Shown here one piece after another: positions 45,379 through 52,564 of a DNA stretch of 64,000 nt (position 1 is the stretch's first letter; the number at the start of each line of letters is the position of its first letter). This stretch comes from Pedobacter arcticus A12 (GTDB lineage Bacteria; Bacteroidota; Bacteroidia; Sphingobacteriales; Sphingobacteriaceae), in NCBI RefSeq assembly GCF_000302595.1, contig NZ_JH947126.1, forward strand, positions 339,223 through 403,222. The letters are read 5' to 3'. The position numbers were made by a program, and so were the translations under genes. The notes under the pieces were generated by a model. The model was not told the origin of the DNA. It made no database searches and saw only the letters and a list, made by a program, of their open reading frames with translations.

Positions 45379-45822
45379 CTACTTATCGCCCTCAGGGCTT
45401 TCCTCTTTTTGCTTTCCGCTTTCAACCTTTTCCAGTTCCGCCACTTTCTCTTTCAGTTTTTCCAAACCGATATTCTTTGGGGCTTTACCTCCTAAGGCTT
45501 CCAGTTTTGCAAACAGACCAGTACGCTCATCATCCCCGCCAGTACCTTCTACTTTCGCTTTTTTACTTTCGCCCTTATCAGTACTTTCGACTTTCGACTT
45601 TTTACTTTCAACTTCACCAGTACTTTCTACTTCCGACTTACTACTTACTACTTTCAAAACATCGCTTCGCTTAACCAGCTCCACGCTATTGTCTTCTAAA
45701 GTGTTGGCATAAACCTTGGCGTCACTTTCATTATAAAATGCTGTGGCGTCACTTGTAAAGTGGAATTGTTTTTCATTGGGGTGTTGCTTAAACACCGCTC
45801 TTTTTTTGTCCTCTAAATTCAT
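45379..45822 (-). CDS. Low-complexity phage protein with repeat-derived linker
   Basis: A 147-residue protein. The N-terminal ~55 residues look globular (AVFKQHPNEKQFHFTSDATA). The rest is highly charged, with near-repeats VESTG, VESKKSKVEST and GESKKAKVEG. The DNA of this stretch is made of AAGTCGAAAGT-like words that also occur in nearby intergenic repeats. It lies between the spanin-like and tail tube genes. In other phages this slot can hold a head-tail joining or ornament protein; I cannot tell here. Confidence 0.55.
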   Translation of the reverse strand: MNLEDKKRAVFKQHPNEKQFHFTSDATAFYNESDAKVYANTLEDNSVELVKRSDVLKVVSSKSEVESTGEVESKKSKVESTDKGESKKAKVEGTGGDDERTGLFAKLEALGGKAPKNIGLEKLKEKVAELEKVESGKQKEESPEGDK

Positions 45823-46333
45823 AATATGCTGTTTTAAGTTTTTGAAATATTTGCTTAGGATTAAACAATAGGACGGTTGCCATTAAGGCAACCAATCCTA
45901 TCAACCAAACCCACCACGGTAAACCATTGCGCACTGTGTGCGTCTCTTTATCTTTTAAATCCTGTTTAAACGCTGTTTTATTGTTCTTTAAACCGGTGCT
46001 ATCTTTTTTGGTGCTGGTGTTGGTGTCTTCGCTTTTCGCTTTTTGCTTTCGGCTTTTGGCATTAAGCCCTACGCTTTCCGCCGTTCCCTCAACGCTTCCG
46101 TCGGGGTTAATTTTTCCGCTGAAATTGGTAAGCACTGCCACCAATTGCCCGGTTTCATCACTCAATAGCACTGTCTTTTTTTGCGAGGTGGTTTCAGCCT
46201 TTAGTTGTACGTTTTCAGTTGACGTAGCTTTCATCTCGGTGCTAACTTTGCTCAACTGCATATTTCGGCTGCTCTTACATCCAGCCACTACGGATAAAGA
46301 CAATGCTATAAGTAATGCTAATATTTTTCTCAT
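45788..46333 (-). CDS. Candidate unimolecular spanin (lipoprotein with C-terminal TM)
   Basis: A 181-residue protein. The N terminus is a lipoprotein signal with lipobox VAGC (Cys19). About 115 polar, charged residues follow, then one C-terminal transmembrane helix (WWVWLIGLVALMATVLLF). A lipid anchor in the outer membrane and a helix in the inner membrane is the architecture of unimolecular spanins such as T1 gp11, which fuse the two membranes in the last lysis step. It overlaps the endolysin gene by 4 bp, giving a holin-endolysin-spanin cassette. Confidence 0.65.
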   Translation of the reverse strand: MRKILALLIALSLSVVAGCKSSRNMQLSKVSTEMKATSTENVQLKAETTSQKKTVLLSDETGQLVAVLTNFSGKINPDGSVEGTAESVGLNAKSRKQKAKSEDTNTSTKKDSTGLKNNKTAFKQDLKDKETHTVRNGLPWWVWLIGLVALMATVLLFNPKQIFQKLKTAYYEFRGQKKSGV

Positions 46334-46848
46334 GCCTCAAGGGGATGAATAAATCCTTTTAAATTTAAACCTGCATCCCTAACGGATCGGTTAACTGTTC
46401 GTAGCTTAACTGCTACCCGGTCGCCTTCACGGCTTCCGCTTGCATTTGTATTGCCCTCAATCACGCTCATGGTGTTAGTTGCCAGATCAAAACTTTGCAC
46501 TATTCCGGTGTGCCCGCTTGTGCTATCGCCGTGTTGCCAAATCACTATTGCGCCAACCGCTGGCGTGTCATCAACCGTAAATGTTCCGTCATTTACAAAT
46601 GCGTTATAACTTAGCTGTGTGCTACCGCTCATTAGTGTTTTAACCTTTGCCAATAACTCGGGGTTATTGCGGTAAGCTTTAACCAGGATCAAGCGGACAA
46701 AGAATGCGCACCACGGAGCGCCAACGTACCAGCCAACAGATTTTAACTCCTTTTCAAAGCTGGCATTGGTAAAGCCCTTGTTTCCTTTTTTTTCGGTATA
46801 GCCTACGTAATACTTGGCGGCCTCTACTATAAACGTGACGGTTTTCAT
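46330..46848 (-). CDS. Endolysin, CHAP/NlpC-like amidase (TIGR02594-type)
   Basis: A 172-residue cell-wall hydrolase. The catalytic Cys is in GAPWCAFFV and the His in SGHTGIV, followed by the EGNTN segment, as in CHAP/TIGR02594 amidases. There is no signal peptide, so it needs the upstream holin to reach the periplasm. It overlaps the holin gene by 4 bp and the spanin-like gene by 4 bp. Confidence 0.85.
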   Translation of the reverse strand: MKTVTFIVEAAKYYVGYTEKKGNKGFTNASFEKELKSVGWYVGAPWCAFFVRLILVKAYRNNPELLAKVKTLMSGSTQLSYNAFVNDGTFTVDDTPAVGAIVIWQHGDSTSGHTGIVQSFDLATNTMSVIEGNTNASGSREGDRVAVKLRTVNRSVRDAGLNLKGFIHPLEA

Positions 46849-47360
46849 TGTAGCAATCCTCCAATTTTATCCTGTAGTTTTTTAATCCAGTGGGTTTTGT
46901 CTTTTCCGCTGATTACCGCAACATTTTCAAGAATGCTTATTGTTAGCTCCCAAACTATTTGGCAAAGAAAAAACAGATAAAGCCAGTCGAATACCACCGT
47001 AATTGCCGTTTTTCCTCTCGCTTCGAAACTTACAGACAGCACATAGGGCAGGGCAATAAGTAACATATAGCAAACTGTTTTAACGGTAAAGCGTGTTGCC
47101 TTAAAACTTTCAATGGGCACTTTGCTAACAATAGAGGCTATTAAGCCACTGCCAACTTCTACCAAAAAGCCAAACAGAAGCAGTATAAATGCTAGGCTAT
47201 CTAGCCCAAACACCCGTTCTATCACTACCGAAACCGAGCTAACGGCTACAGTTGCACTACCTAAGTAGGCATACTTTGATGATGGTGCAAGGCTCGCATA
47301 AAACGAGCTTGCACTATCAAAATCAAAGCTTTGTAACAGCCTTTCAAAGTAGTTCCGCAT
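46845..47360 (-). CDS. Phage holin
   Basis: A 171-residue protein with about four hydrophobic segments (VVIERVFGLDSLAFILLLFG, VCYMLLIALPYVLSVSF, VVFDWLYLFFLCQIVWELT) that looks like the Bacteroidota phage holin family. It should form inner-membrane lesions that release the endolysin. It lies between capsid and endolysin genes, overlapping the latter by 4 bp. Confidence 0.75.
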   Translation of the reverse strand: MRNYFERLLQSFDFDSASSFYASLAPSSKYAYLGSATVAVSSVSVVIERVFGLDSLAFILLLFGFLVEVGSGLIASIVSKVPIESFKATRFTVKTVCYMLLIALPYVLSVSFEARGKTAITVVFDWLYLFFLCQIVWELTISILENVAVISGKDKTHWIKKLQDKIGGLLQ

Positions 47361-47363
47361 TTC

Positions 47364-48248
47364 TTAGGCTCCTTCTACAATAGCGCCTATTGCCTCATTT
47401 TTGATTGGCAAAGCAATAAAGTAATGACGGTAGTTAATTAAATGCGCCTGACCAGTTGTTGTCGGCATATCGTAGTATTGTTTCAAAATACCAGTCTTCT
47501 TACCAATGTTATCAACTTGGAAAGCTACAGAAGCTTGTTGTTCTGTGGTTGGCACTGCGCCCCAAGCCAGCTTAACGCCTGCGCTTGTATAAAATGGGTT
47601 AGCTATATAAGTGTAAACCTCAAAGCCTGCAATCAACTTATTTACCTTACCAGTTGCATGGTCAACAAGCACATCGCCAAAGCGGTTTCTATCCTCCAAC
47701 AGCTTGTTGTACTGGCGAGATGACAAAACAATTCGTCTACCATCTTCATCAACTTGCGCATCATCAAACTTGCCCTTAAGGGTTACCAACGCTTGATACA
47801 CATGGTCAGAGGTGTAATTTGCTGGCAACAAAATAACCGGAGTACTTGCCGAGTTTGAAGCCGGCGCAATAGCGTGTATTGCTTTTTTGTACTTGGTACG
47901 GTTGATAACTTTGATGTGCCCTTTAGTGGCGCTGTCAATTTTATCGTAAGCTGCGCCCAACGCTGCGTCTTCGGCAATCCTGGTCGCCTTAGTTTGGATT
48001 TTATCCAAATTGATGGTTTTGCTACCATCCGTGTGATCCTCAACATCAATAGGGTAAGTTGTATTGTTTAACAATACGCCCGGCGTAAAGGTTTCTAACG
48101 GAATGTTGATGGTGTTTTTGTCCGTAATCGGGTCAACGTTTACCGGTCCTTCCAGTTCATCAATACCGTCTAAAAATTTTGCTACATGGTCTGTAGAAAG
48201 TTTTTCTTTTACTCTACGCTTCCATACTTCAGGGAAATTGCCTGCCAT
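47364..48248 (-). CDS. Major capsid protein
   Basis: A 294-residue protein directly after the protease/scaffold gene. The N terminus (MAGNFPEVWKRRVKEKL) and the late SVAFQVDNIG and GQAHLINYRHYFIALPIKNEA segments fit HK97-fold capsid proteins of Mu-like phages. It is the major structural protein of the head. Confidence 0.8.
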   Translation of the reverse strand: MAGNFPEVWKRRVKEKLSTDHVAKFLDGIDELEGPVNVDPITDKNTINIPLETFTPGVLLNNTTYPIDVEDHTDGSKTINLDKIQTKATRIAEDAALGAAYDKIDSATKGHIKVINRTKYKKAIHAIAPASNSASTPVILLPANYTSDHVYQALVTLKGKFDDAQVDEDGRRIVLSSRQYNKLLEDRNRFGDVLVDHATGKVNKLIAGFEVYTYIANPFYTSAGVKLAWGAVPTTEQQASVAFQVDNIGKKTGILKQYYDMPTTTGQAHLINYRHYFIALPIKNEAIGAIVEGA

Positions 48249-48299
48249 TTTTTCTAAAAATTAAGTTTAAATTATTTGTTAATACACCGTGGCTGGCGG

Positions 48300-49304
48300 T
48301 TATGCAAATAATTTGGCGTAGCCCGCAGGGTTTCCGTTTTTAAAGCTCAACTGTTGCTCTAAAGAAAGCGCCTGAAACTCGTCTGTATTTTTTGGGTTAA
48401 CCGCTCCGCCACCAGCAGGGTTGTCTACCTGTGCACCTAGGCTTACTTTGCCCGGCAAGTCCTTTAAAATTGCGCTTGCGCTATCAAAGCCCAGGGCAAC
48501 AAAAGTTTCTTTTTGTGTTGCCACGATTTTACCGTCGGTAACTGCTTGGTCAACTAAAGCAGTCAACTTAACCGCCTTTTCAGCTTTCGCCTGATTTTCC
48601 AACTTTTCACGGGCTTCTTTCTCTAATTTGTGCGCCGTAGTTTCTGCGCTAAGCTTTGCGCCCATTTGCGTAATTAGGCTATTCACCTCGCCCTCTGATT
48701 CTGCCGTGGCGCTTAAGCCCAAGCCAACCAGTACGGCAACCGCCGCCGCTGATAATTTGAATTTTTCCATTTCTGTTTGTTTTGATTTATCGTCGTTCTT
48801 TTTCGTTTCTGAAAGGTTTTTAGCTCCCTCTCCTTGGGAGAGGGTTGCGGTGAGGCTGAGCATAATGCCCTTTAATTTTTCGCCGGTCAGCTCTTCGCCA
48901 TCTGCAAAAAGTGTAATACTGCCCTTATTGCTTGGGATATCGCAAATAGACGCCTCATGAACTTCGGTGTTGTGGAGCTCTAAATTGCCGTCAGCACCTT
49001 CTACAAATGTGGTATTCTTACCAAAGGCTAAGTAAAGGGAGGCACCGTTTAAAAATCCACGCTCAACCTTATCAGCTATTTTTTTGCTTTCGGGGTCATC
49101 AATATCAAACACCGGATCAGCCATCAGCTTAGTTCCTTCAATGCGTATGTTTTCCCACCGCCCATGTACCTCGCCACGCTTGTGCATGTACAAAAGCACC
49201 GCATTTGCTTTAAACCGCTCCAAATCAATTTTATCATTCGGCACTCTAAAGCCGTTGCTATTGGTTTGGGTTTCGTCGTTTAAAATGAAGCTCTTTTTTG
49301 CCAT
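48300..49304 (-). CDS. Prohead protease fused to scaffold domain
   Basis: A 334-residue protein. Residues about 1-135 resemble HK97/U35-type prohead proteases: His in LYMHKRGEVHGRW, a Ser-containing GFLNGASLYLAFG and the EASICDIPSNKGS end. Residues about 190-280 are a charged coiled coil (HKLEKEAREKLENQ) and the C terminus is like a scaffold tail. A protease-scaffold fusion recalls Mu gpI/gpZ. It is the first gene of the minus-strand late block. Confidence 0.75.
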   Translation of the reverse strand: MAKKSFILNDETQTNSNGFRVPNDKIDLERFKANAVLLYMHKRGEVHGRWENIRIEGTKLMADPVFDIDDPESKKIADKVERGFLNGASLYLAFGKNTTFVEGADGNLELHNTEVHEASICDIPSNKGSITLFADGEELTGEKLKGIMLSLTATLSQGEGAKNLSETKKNDDKSKQTEMEKFKLSAAAVAVLVGLGLSATAESEGEVNSLITQMGAKLSAETTAHKLEKEAREKLENQAKAEKAVKLTALVDQAVTDGKIVATQKETFVALGFDSASAILKDLPGKVSLGAQVDNPAGGGAVNPKNTDEFQALSLEQQLSFKNGNPAGYAKLFA

Positions 49305-49450
49305 GTGTTGATACTAGATACCTGCTTTGCTCTTTGCTAAAGCCCAAAAGTGCGGTACAAAAACAGGGGGGCAAATTATGTGTGCAATGCTTGCGCAGTT
49401 ATTTAAAATCGGCTGTTTTTAGGGCTTGTTTTGCCTTTATAATTAAGGCT
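49305..49450. promoter_or_regulatory. Divergent late promoter region
   Basis: About 146 bp between the divergent protease/scaffold and terminase small subunit genes. It must hold two opposing late promoters. I could not identify a specific activator site. Confidence 0.45.
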
Positions 49451-49876
49451 ATGGCAGGTAAACTAGATAAGAAAAGGCAACAGGCGGAAGAGTGGTACAT
49501 CGAAAATAACGACGGATCACAAAAATTATGTGCCGAACTATTTAAGATAACCGAAAAGACAGTCGGCGCATGGAGCAAGAAGTACAACTGGGAAGAAAAG
49601 CGCTTAGACTATCACTCCTCGCCCGTAAAAATAAAACAGCTTTTACAGCGTGAAGCCATGCTGGTAGCGCAGGGCAATAAGCCAACCATCCAAGCAGATT
49701 CTTTAAGTAAAATAATGGCAAGCCTAGACAGGTGCGATAGCAAAGCCGACCCCATTGTGGTGCATCGAATTTTAAAAGACCTCGACAATTTTATATCTGT
49801 TGACGATCCGGCATTCGCTGGCAAATGCACCAAATACCACAAACTTTTTTTACAGCATAGAATTGACCTTGAATAA
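49451..49876 (+). CDS. Terminase small subunit-like protein
   Basis: I choose the ATG at 49451; the longer frame would add 51 non-phage-like residues and cross the promoter region. The 141-residue protein has an N-terminal HTH (KLCAELFKITEKTVGAWSKKYNW) typical of DNA-recognising small terminases. It ends in a TAATG overlap with the large terminase gene, supporting the call. Confidence 0.75.
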   Translation: MAGKLDKKRQQAEEWYIENNDGSQKLCAELFKITEKTVGAWSKKYNWEEKRLDYHSSPVKIKQLLQREAMLVAQGNKPTIQADSLSKIMASLDRCDSKADPIVVHRILKDLDNFISVDDPAFAGKCTKYHKLFLQHRIDLE

Positions 49877-51477
49877 TGGCAAACAGCACTAAATACCAGC
49901 GGTTAATTGCCGATTATGATAAGCATTGCTTACGCATTGCAAGGGCTACTACGGTTAACATACACGAAACTGAACGCCAAAAGCGGGATCGAATAGCGGA
50001 GCTGGAGAAAGATTATGTAAAATGGTTTGAATACTACTTCCCAAACTTTGCAAAAAAAAAGTGCGCTTGGTTTCACATCAAACTCGCCGCCATACTCATA
50101 GCCAGTAAGCGGATAAGGCTACTTGCTGAAATGTTCAGGTCTGCGGGAAAGTCCGTCCACGTAGCAATGGGGATTCCCCTGTTTTTATACCTGGTTAAAA
50201 GCGAATTAAAGTTTATGCTTTTAATCGGCAAAAATCAAAGCAAGGCAAACACCTTAATATCGGGCATACAAGGGCAGTTGCAATTCAATAAGCGATTAAT
50301 TAATGATTATGGCGAAAAGTTCAACCATGGCAGTTGGGCTGATGGCGATTTTACCACTTCCGATGGTGTAAAGTTTATGGCCTTAGGTTTCGGCAGTGAT
50401 CCCCGTGGTGTGCGTGAAGATGCCGAACGCCCCGACTACATAGTTTGCGATGATGTCGATGGTAAAAAACACCTCAATAATGACCGCATTATGGAGGATA
50501 GCGTTGATTATATCACCGAAGATATTTGGGGCTGTTTTGATGCCGATGACGACGCCACCGAACGCTTTGTTTATACAAATAACAACTTTAACAAAAAGAG
50601 CATTACCAATAGGCTTAAAACCTATTATAAAGACCAAATCCAAAAGAAGGTTGATAAAAGGCAATCAGACAGAAAGCACAATATCAAAACCAAAATAAGG
50701 GCTAAAGAAACCCTGTTCGAGATTCTTTCGGTAAATGCGGTAAAAGACCTTTCCACTTTTGAGCCAAGCTGGCCAGAGAAAACAACCGCAGATTATTGGC
50801 GGGATAAATTTGAGAACATGCCTTACCGCTCTTTTATGCGGGAATATATGAACACCCATATAGAGGACGGCGCAATTTTCAAATTTGATGATATTCTTTA
50901 CTGCGAGCCTTACAAGCTTAAAGAATATGATGCCTTATGCTTTTACGGCGATTTAAGTTATAAAGCCCAGGGCGATTATAAAGCATTGGTATTAGTGGGC
51001 AAAAAGGGCAGGCAATTCCACATCCTAATTTGCTATGTGCGCCAAAAATCACGGGGCGATGTTGCCCGCTGGCTTTACGATACCTACGAGGATAACAAGT
51101 TGCAAAATGTAAATATCCGCTACTTAATTGAGGGATTGTTTGCGATGGATGACTTTGTGAACGACTTTGATTTAGAGGGCGACTCACGAGGTTATCATAT
51201 CCCAGTAGTTGCTGATAAAAGAGCCAAAGGCGATAAGTTCGACAGGATAGAAAGCCTATCCGGACATTTTGAACGACATAACGTTTTTTTCTCCAGTACC
51301 ATGCGCAACAGCGATATGCAAACCCTCATTGACCAGCTATTAGCCTTTGAAAAAGGAAGCCAGGCACATGATGACGGACCCGATGCCGTACACGGTGCAT
51401 TCAACTATGTAAACATGCGGACGCACAAAAAAGCCAATAACTACCGAAGCATGCCACGAGCAAATAGACATTATTAA
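49876..51477 (+). CDS. Terminase large subunit
   Basis: A 533-residue protein. A Walker-A-like segment (FRSAGKSVHVAM) lies near residue 90, and a Walker-B-like acidic pair is in YIVCDDVDG. The RNase H-like nuclease domain begins FYGDLSYKAQGDYKA and ends with DDGPDAVHGAF. It packages DNA into the prohead using ATP and cuts it. It is coupled to the small subunit by a TAATG overlap. Confidence 0.88.
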   Translation: MANSTKYQRLIADYDKHCLRIARATTVNIHETERQKRDRIAELEKDYVKWFEYYFPNFAKKKCAWFHIKLAAILIASKRIRLLAEMFRSAGKSVHVAMGIPLFLYLVKSELKFMLLIGKNQSKANTLISGIQGQLQFNKRLINDYGEKFNHGSWADGDFTTSDGVKFMALGFGSDPRGVREDAERPDYIVCDDVDGKKHLNNDRIMEDSVDYITEDIWGCFDADDDATERFVYTNNNFNKKSITNRLKTYYKDQIQKKVDKRQSDRKHNIKTKIRAKETLFEILSVNAVKDLSTFEPSWPEKTTADYWRDKFENMPYRSFMREYMNTHIEDGAIFKFDDILYCEPYKLKEYDALCFYGDLSYKAQGDYKALVLVGKKGRQFHILICYVRQKSRGDVARWLYDTYEDNKLQNVNIRYLIEGLFAMDDFVNDFDLEGDSRGYHIPVVADKRAKGDKFDRIESLSGHFERHNVFFSSTMRNSDMQTLIDQLLAFEKGSQAHDDGPDAVHGAFNYVNMRTHKKANNYRSMPRANRHY

Positions 51478-51528
51478 ACAATTCCTTATCCCCCTTAGGG
51501 GTTAGGGGCAAACCAAATTTAATCATAC

Positions 51529-51849
51529 ATGAAAAAGAACTTAAGAAAAATTGCAGTAGTGGGATTGGGATTAGCGGGAGCTATTGGCGCTATGGTATCA
51601 ATACCTAGTATTTCATTGGTTAAAGCGCAACAAATCCAAGAACAAAAGGCCGCCCGTGTGGAAAACATCGGCAGAAAAAACGTGGTCATCAACAACCATT
51701 ATAGTGGGCTAGATATTGAGACCATACACCCAAACTACGGGCTTAGCCCAAAAGAATACGGACAGCGTTACGGCAATGGCAAAAGCAACATCAAAAAAAG
51801 CAATCGCAACCGCTTAGGGCATAATGCTAAATTAAAAAGGAGGGCATAA
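51529..51849 (+). CDS. Small hypothetical protein with N-terminal hydrophobic segment
   Basis: A 106-residue protein with a hydrophobic N terminus (VVGLGLAGAIGAMVSIPSIS) that could be a signal peptide or anchor, and a basic tail (NIKKSNRNRLGHNAKLKRRA). It lies between terminase and gp36-like genes. Overlapping stop and start codons (TAATG) link it to the next small gene. No function recognised. Confidence 0.5.
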   Translation: MKKNLRKIAVVGLGLAGAIGAMVSIPSISLVKAQQIQEQKAARVENIGRKNVVINNHYSGLDIETIHPNYGLSPKEYGQRYGNGKSNIKKSNRNRLGHNAKLKRRA

Positions 51850-51986
51850 TGGGCGGTTTTGATTTAGGGCCTAAAGGCTTTTGGATTTTCATGCTGGTAA
51901 TGGCATTGTTTGGAATTGTTTACGGCGCAATAAAAATAATTACGGGCATTTACTGGCTTATCACACACATCCATTTTTTGCCATAA
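51849..51986 (+). CDS. Small membrane protein, 45 aa
   Basis: Begins at an ATG overlapping the preceding stop (TAATG) and encodes 45 residues with one or two hydrophobic helices (FWIFMLVMALFGIVYGAIKI). It is likely a small inner-membrane protein. The function is unknown; the tight coupling to its neighbour supports that it is real. Confidence 0.5.
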   Translation: MGGFDLGPKGFWIFMLVMALFGIVYGAIKIITGIYWLITHIHFLP

Positions 51987-52039
51987 ATAGCTAACCACCC
52001 AGACTATGGACTAAAATTAACCACCTAACAAACTAAAAA

Positions 52040-52495
52040 ATGTTTCTAACCATCCAAGAATTAAAAACCATTGCCCGCCAAGAGCATATACAAGTTATAG
52101 CCGGTGCAGATGACCTCATTATACAAGAATGCGTTAACTCGGCAATTACCGAAGTGCGGAGCAGGCTAACGCCATCAAGCAAGCGGGAAGCTTACGACGG
52201 GCGAACCCGTTATGATGTTGATGCACTTTTTGCCCAAACAGGCGAGGAAAGAAATCCCTTGATCCTGGCATATACCAAATTGGTGGCAATGTGGCATTTA
52301 ATAGTAAGAGGAAACGCAGGGGTGCAATACGAAACCATAGAGGCAAGGTATGACAGGGCGATAGAATATTTAAAAGACTTAGCCAGCGGAGATGCCACAG
52401 ATTTAACCCTGCCCATTTTACCCGAGCCAACCGAGGCGGAAAGCATCAATAAAACATTCCGCATGGGTAGCAGACCAAAGTTTAACCACGAGTAG
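52040..52495 (+). CDS. Mu gp36-like protein (DUF1320)
   Basis: A 151-residue protein with the gp36 pattern: an N-terminal FLTIQELKTIARQEHIQVI, an IIQECVNSAITEVRSRL helix and a YDRAIEYLKDLASGDATDL C-terminal helix. DUF1320 proteins are head-completion adaptors at the Mu head-tail neck. It lies before the portal gene here, rather than after as in Mu. Confidence 0.8.
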   Translation: MFLTIQELKTIARQEHIQVIAGADDLIIQECVNSAITEVRSRLTPSSKREAYDGRTRYDVDALFAQTGEERNPLILAYTKLVAMWHLIVRGNAGVQYETIEARYDRAIEYLKDLASGDATDLTLPILPEPTEAESINKTFRMGSRPKFNHE

Positions 52496-52502
52496 CCACG
52501 CT

Positions 52503-52526
52503 GTCAGGCTGAGCGGAGTCGAAGCC
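52503..52526. repeat. REP-like 24-bp dispersed word (copy A)
   Basis: A 24-bp word containing CTGAGCGGAGTCGAAG lies just after the gp36-like stop. It recurs at 56292-56315, and its 16-base core is also found in the chromosomal REP-like element at 10801-10816. Confidence 0.55.
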
Positions 52527-52564
52527 CTAACCACCTAACAAACTAATGACTAACAAACTAATCA

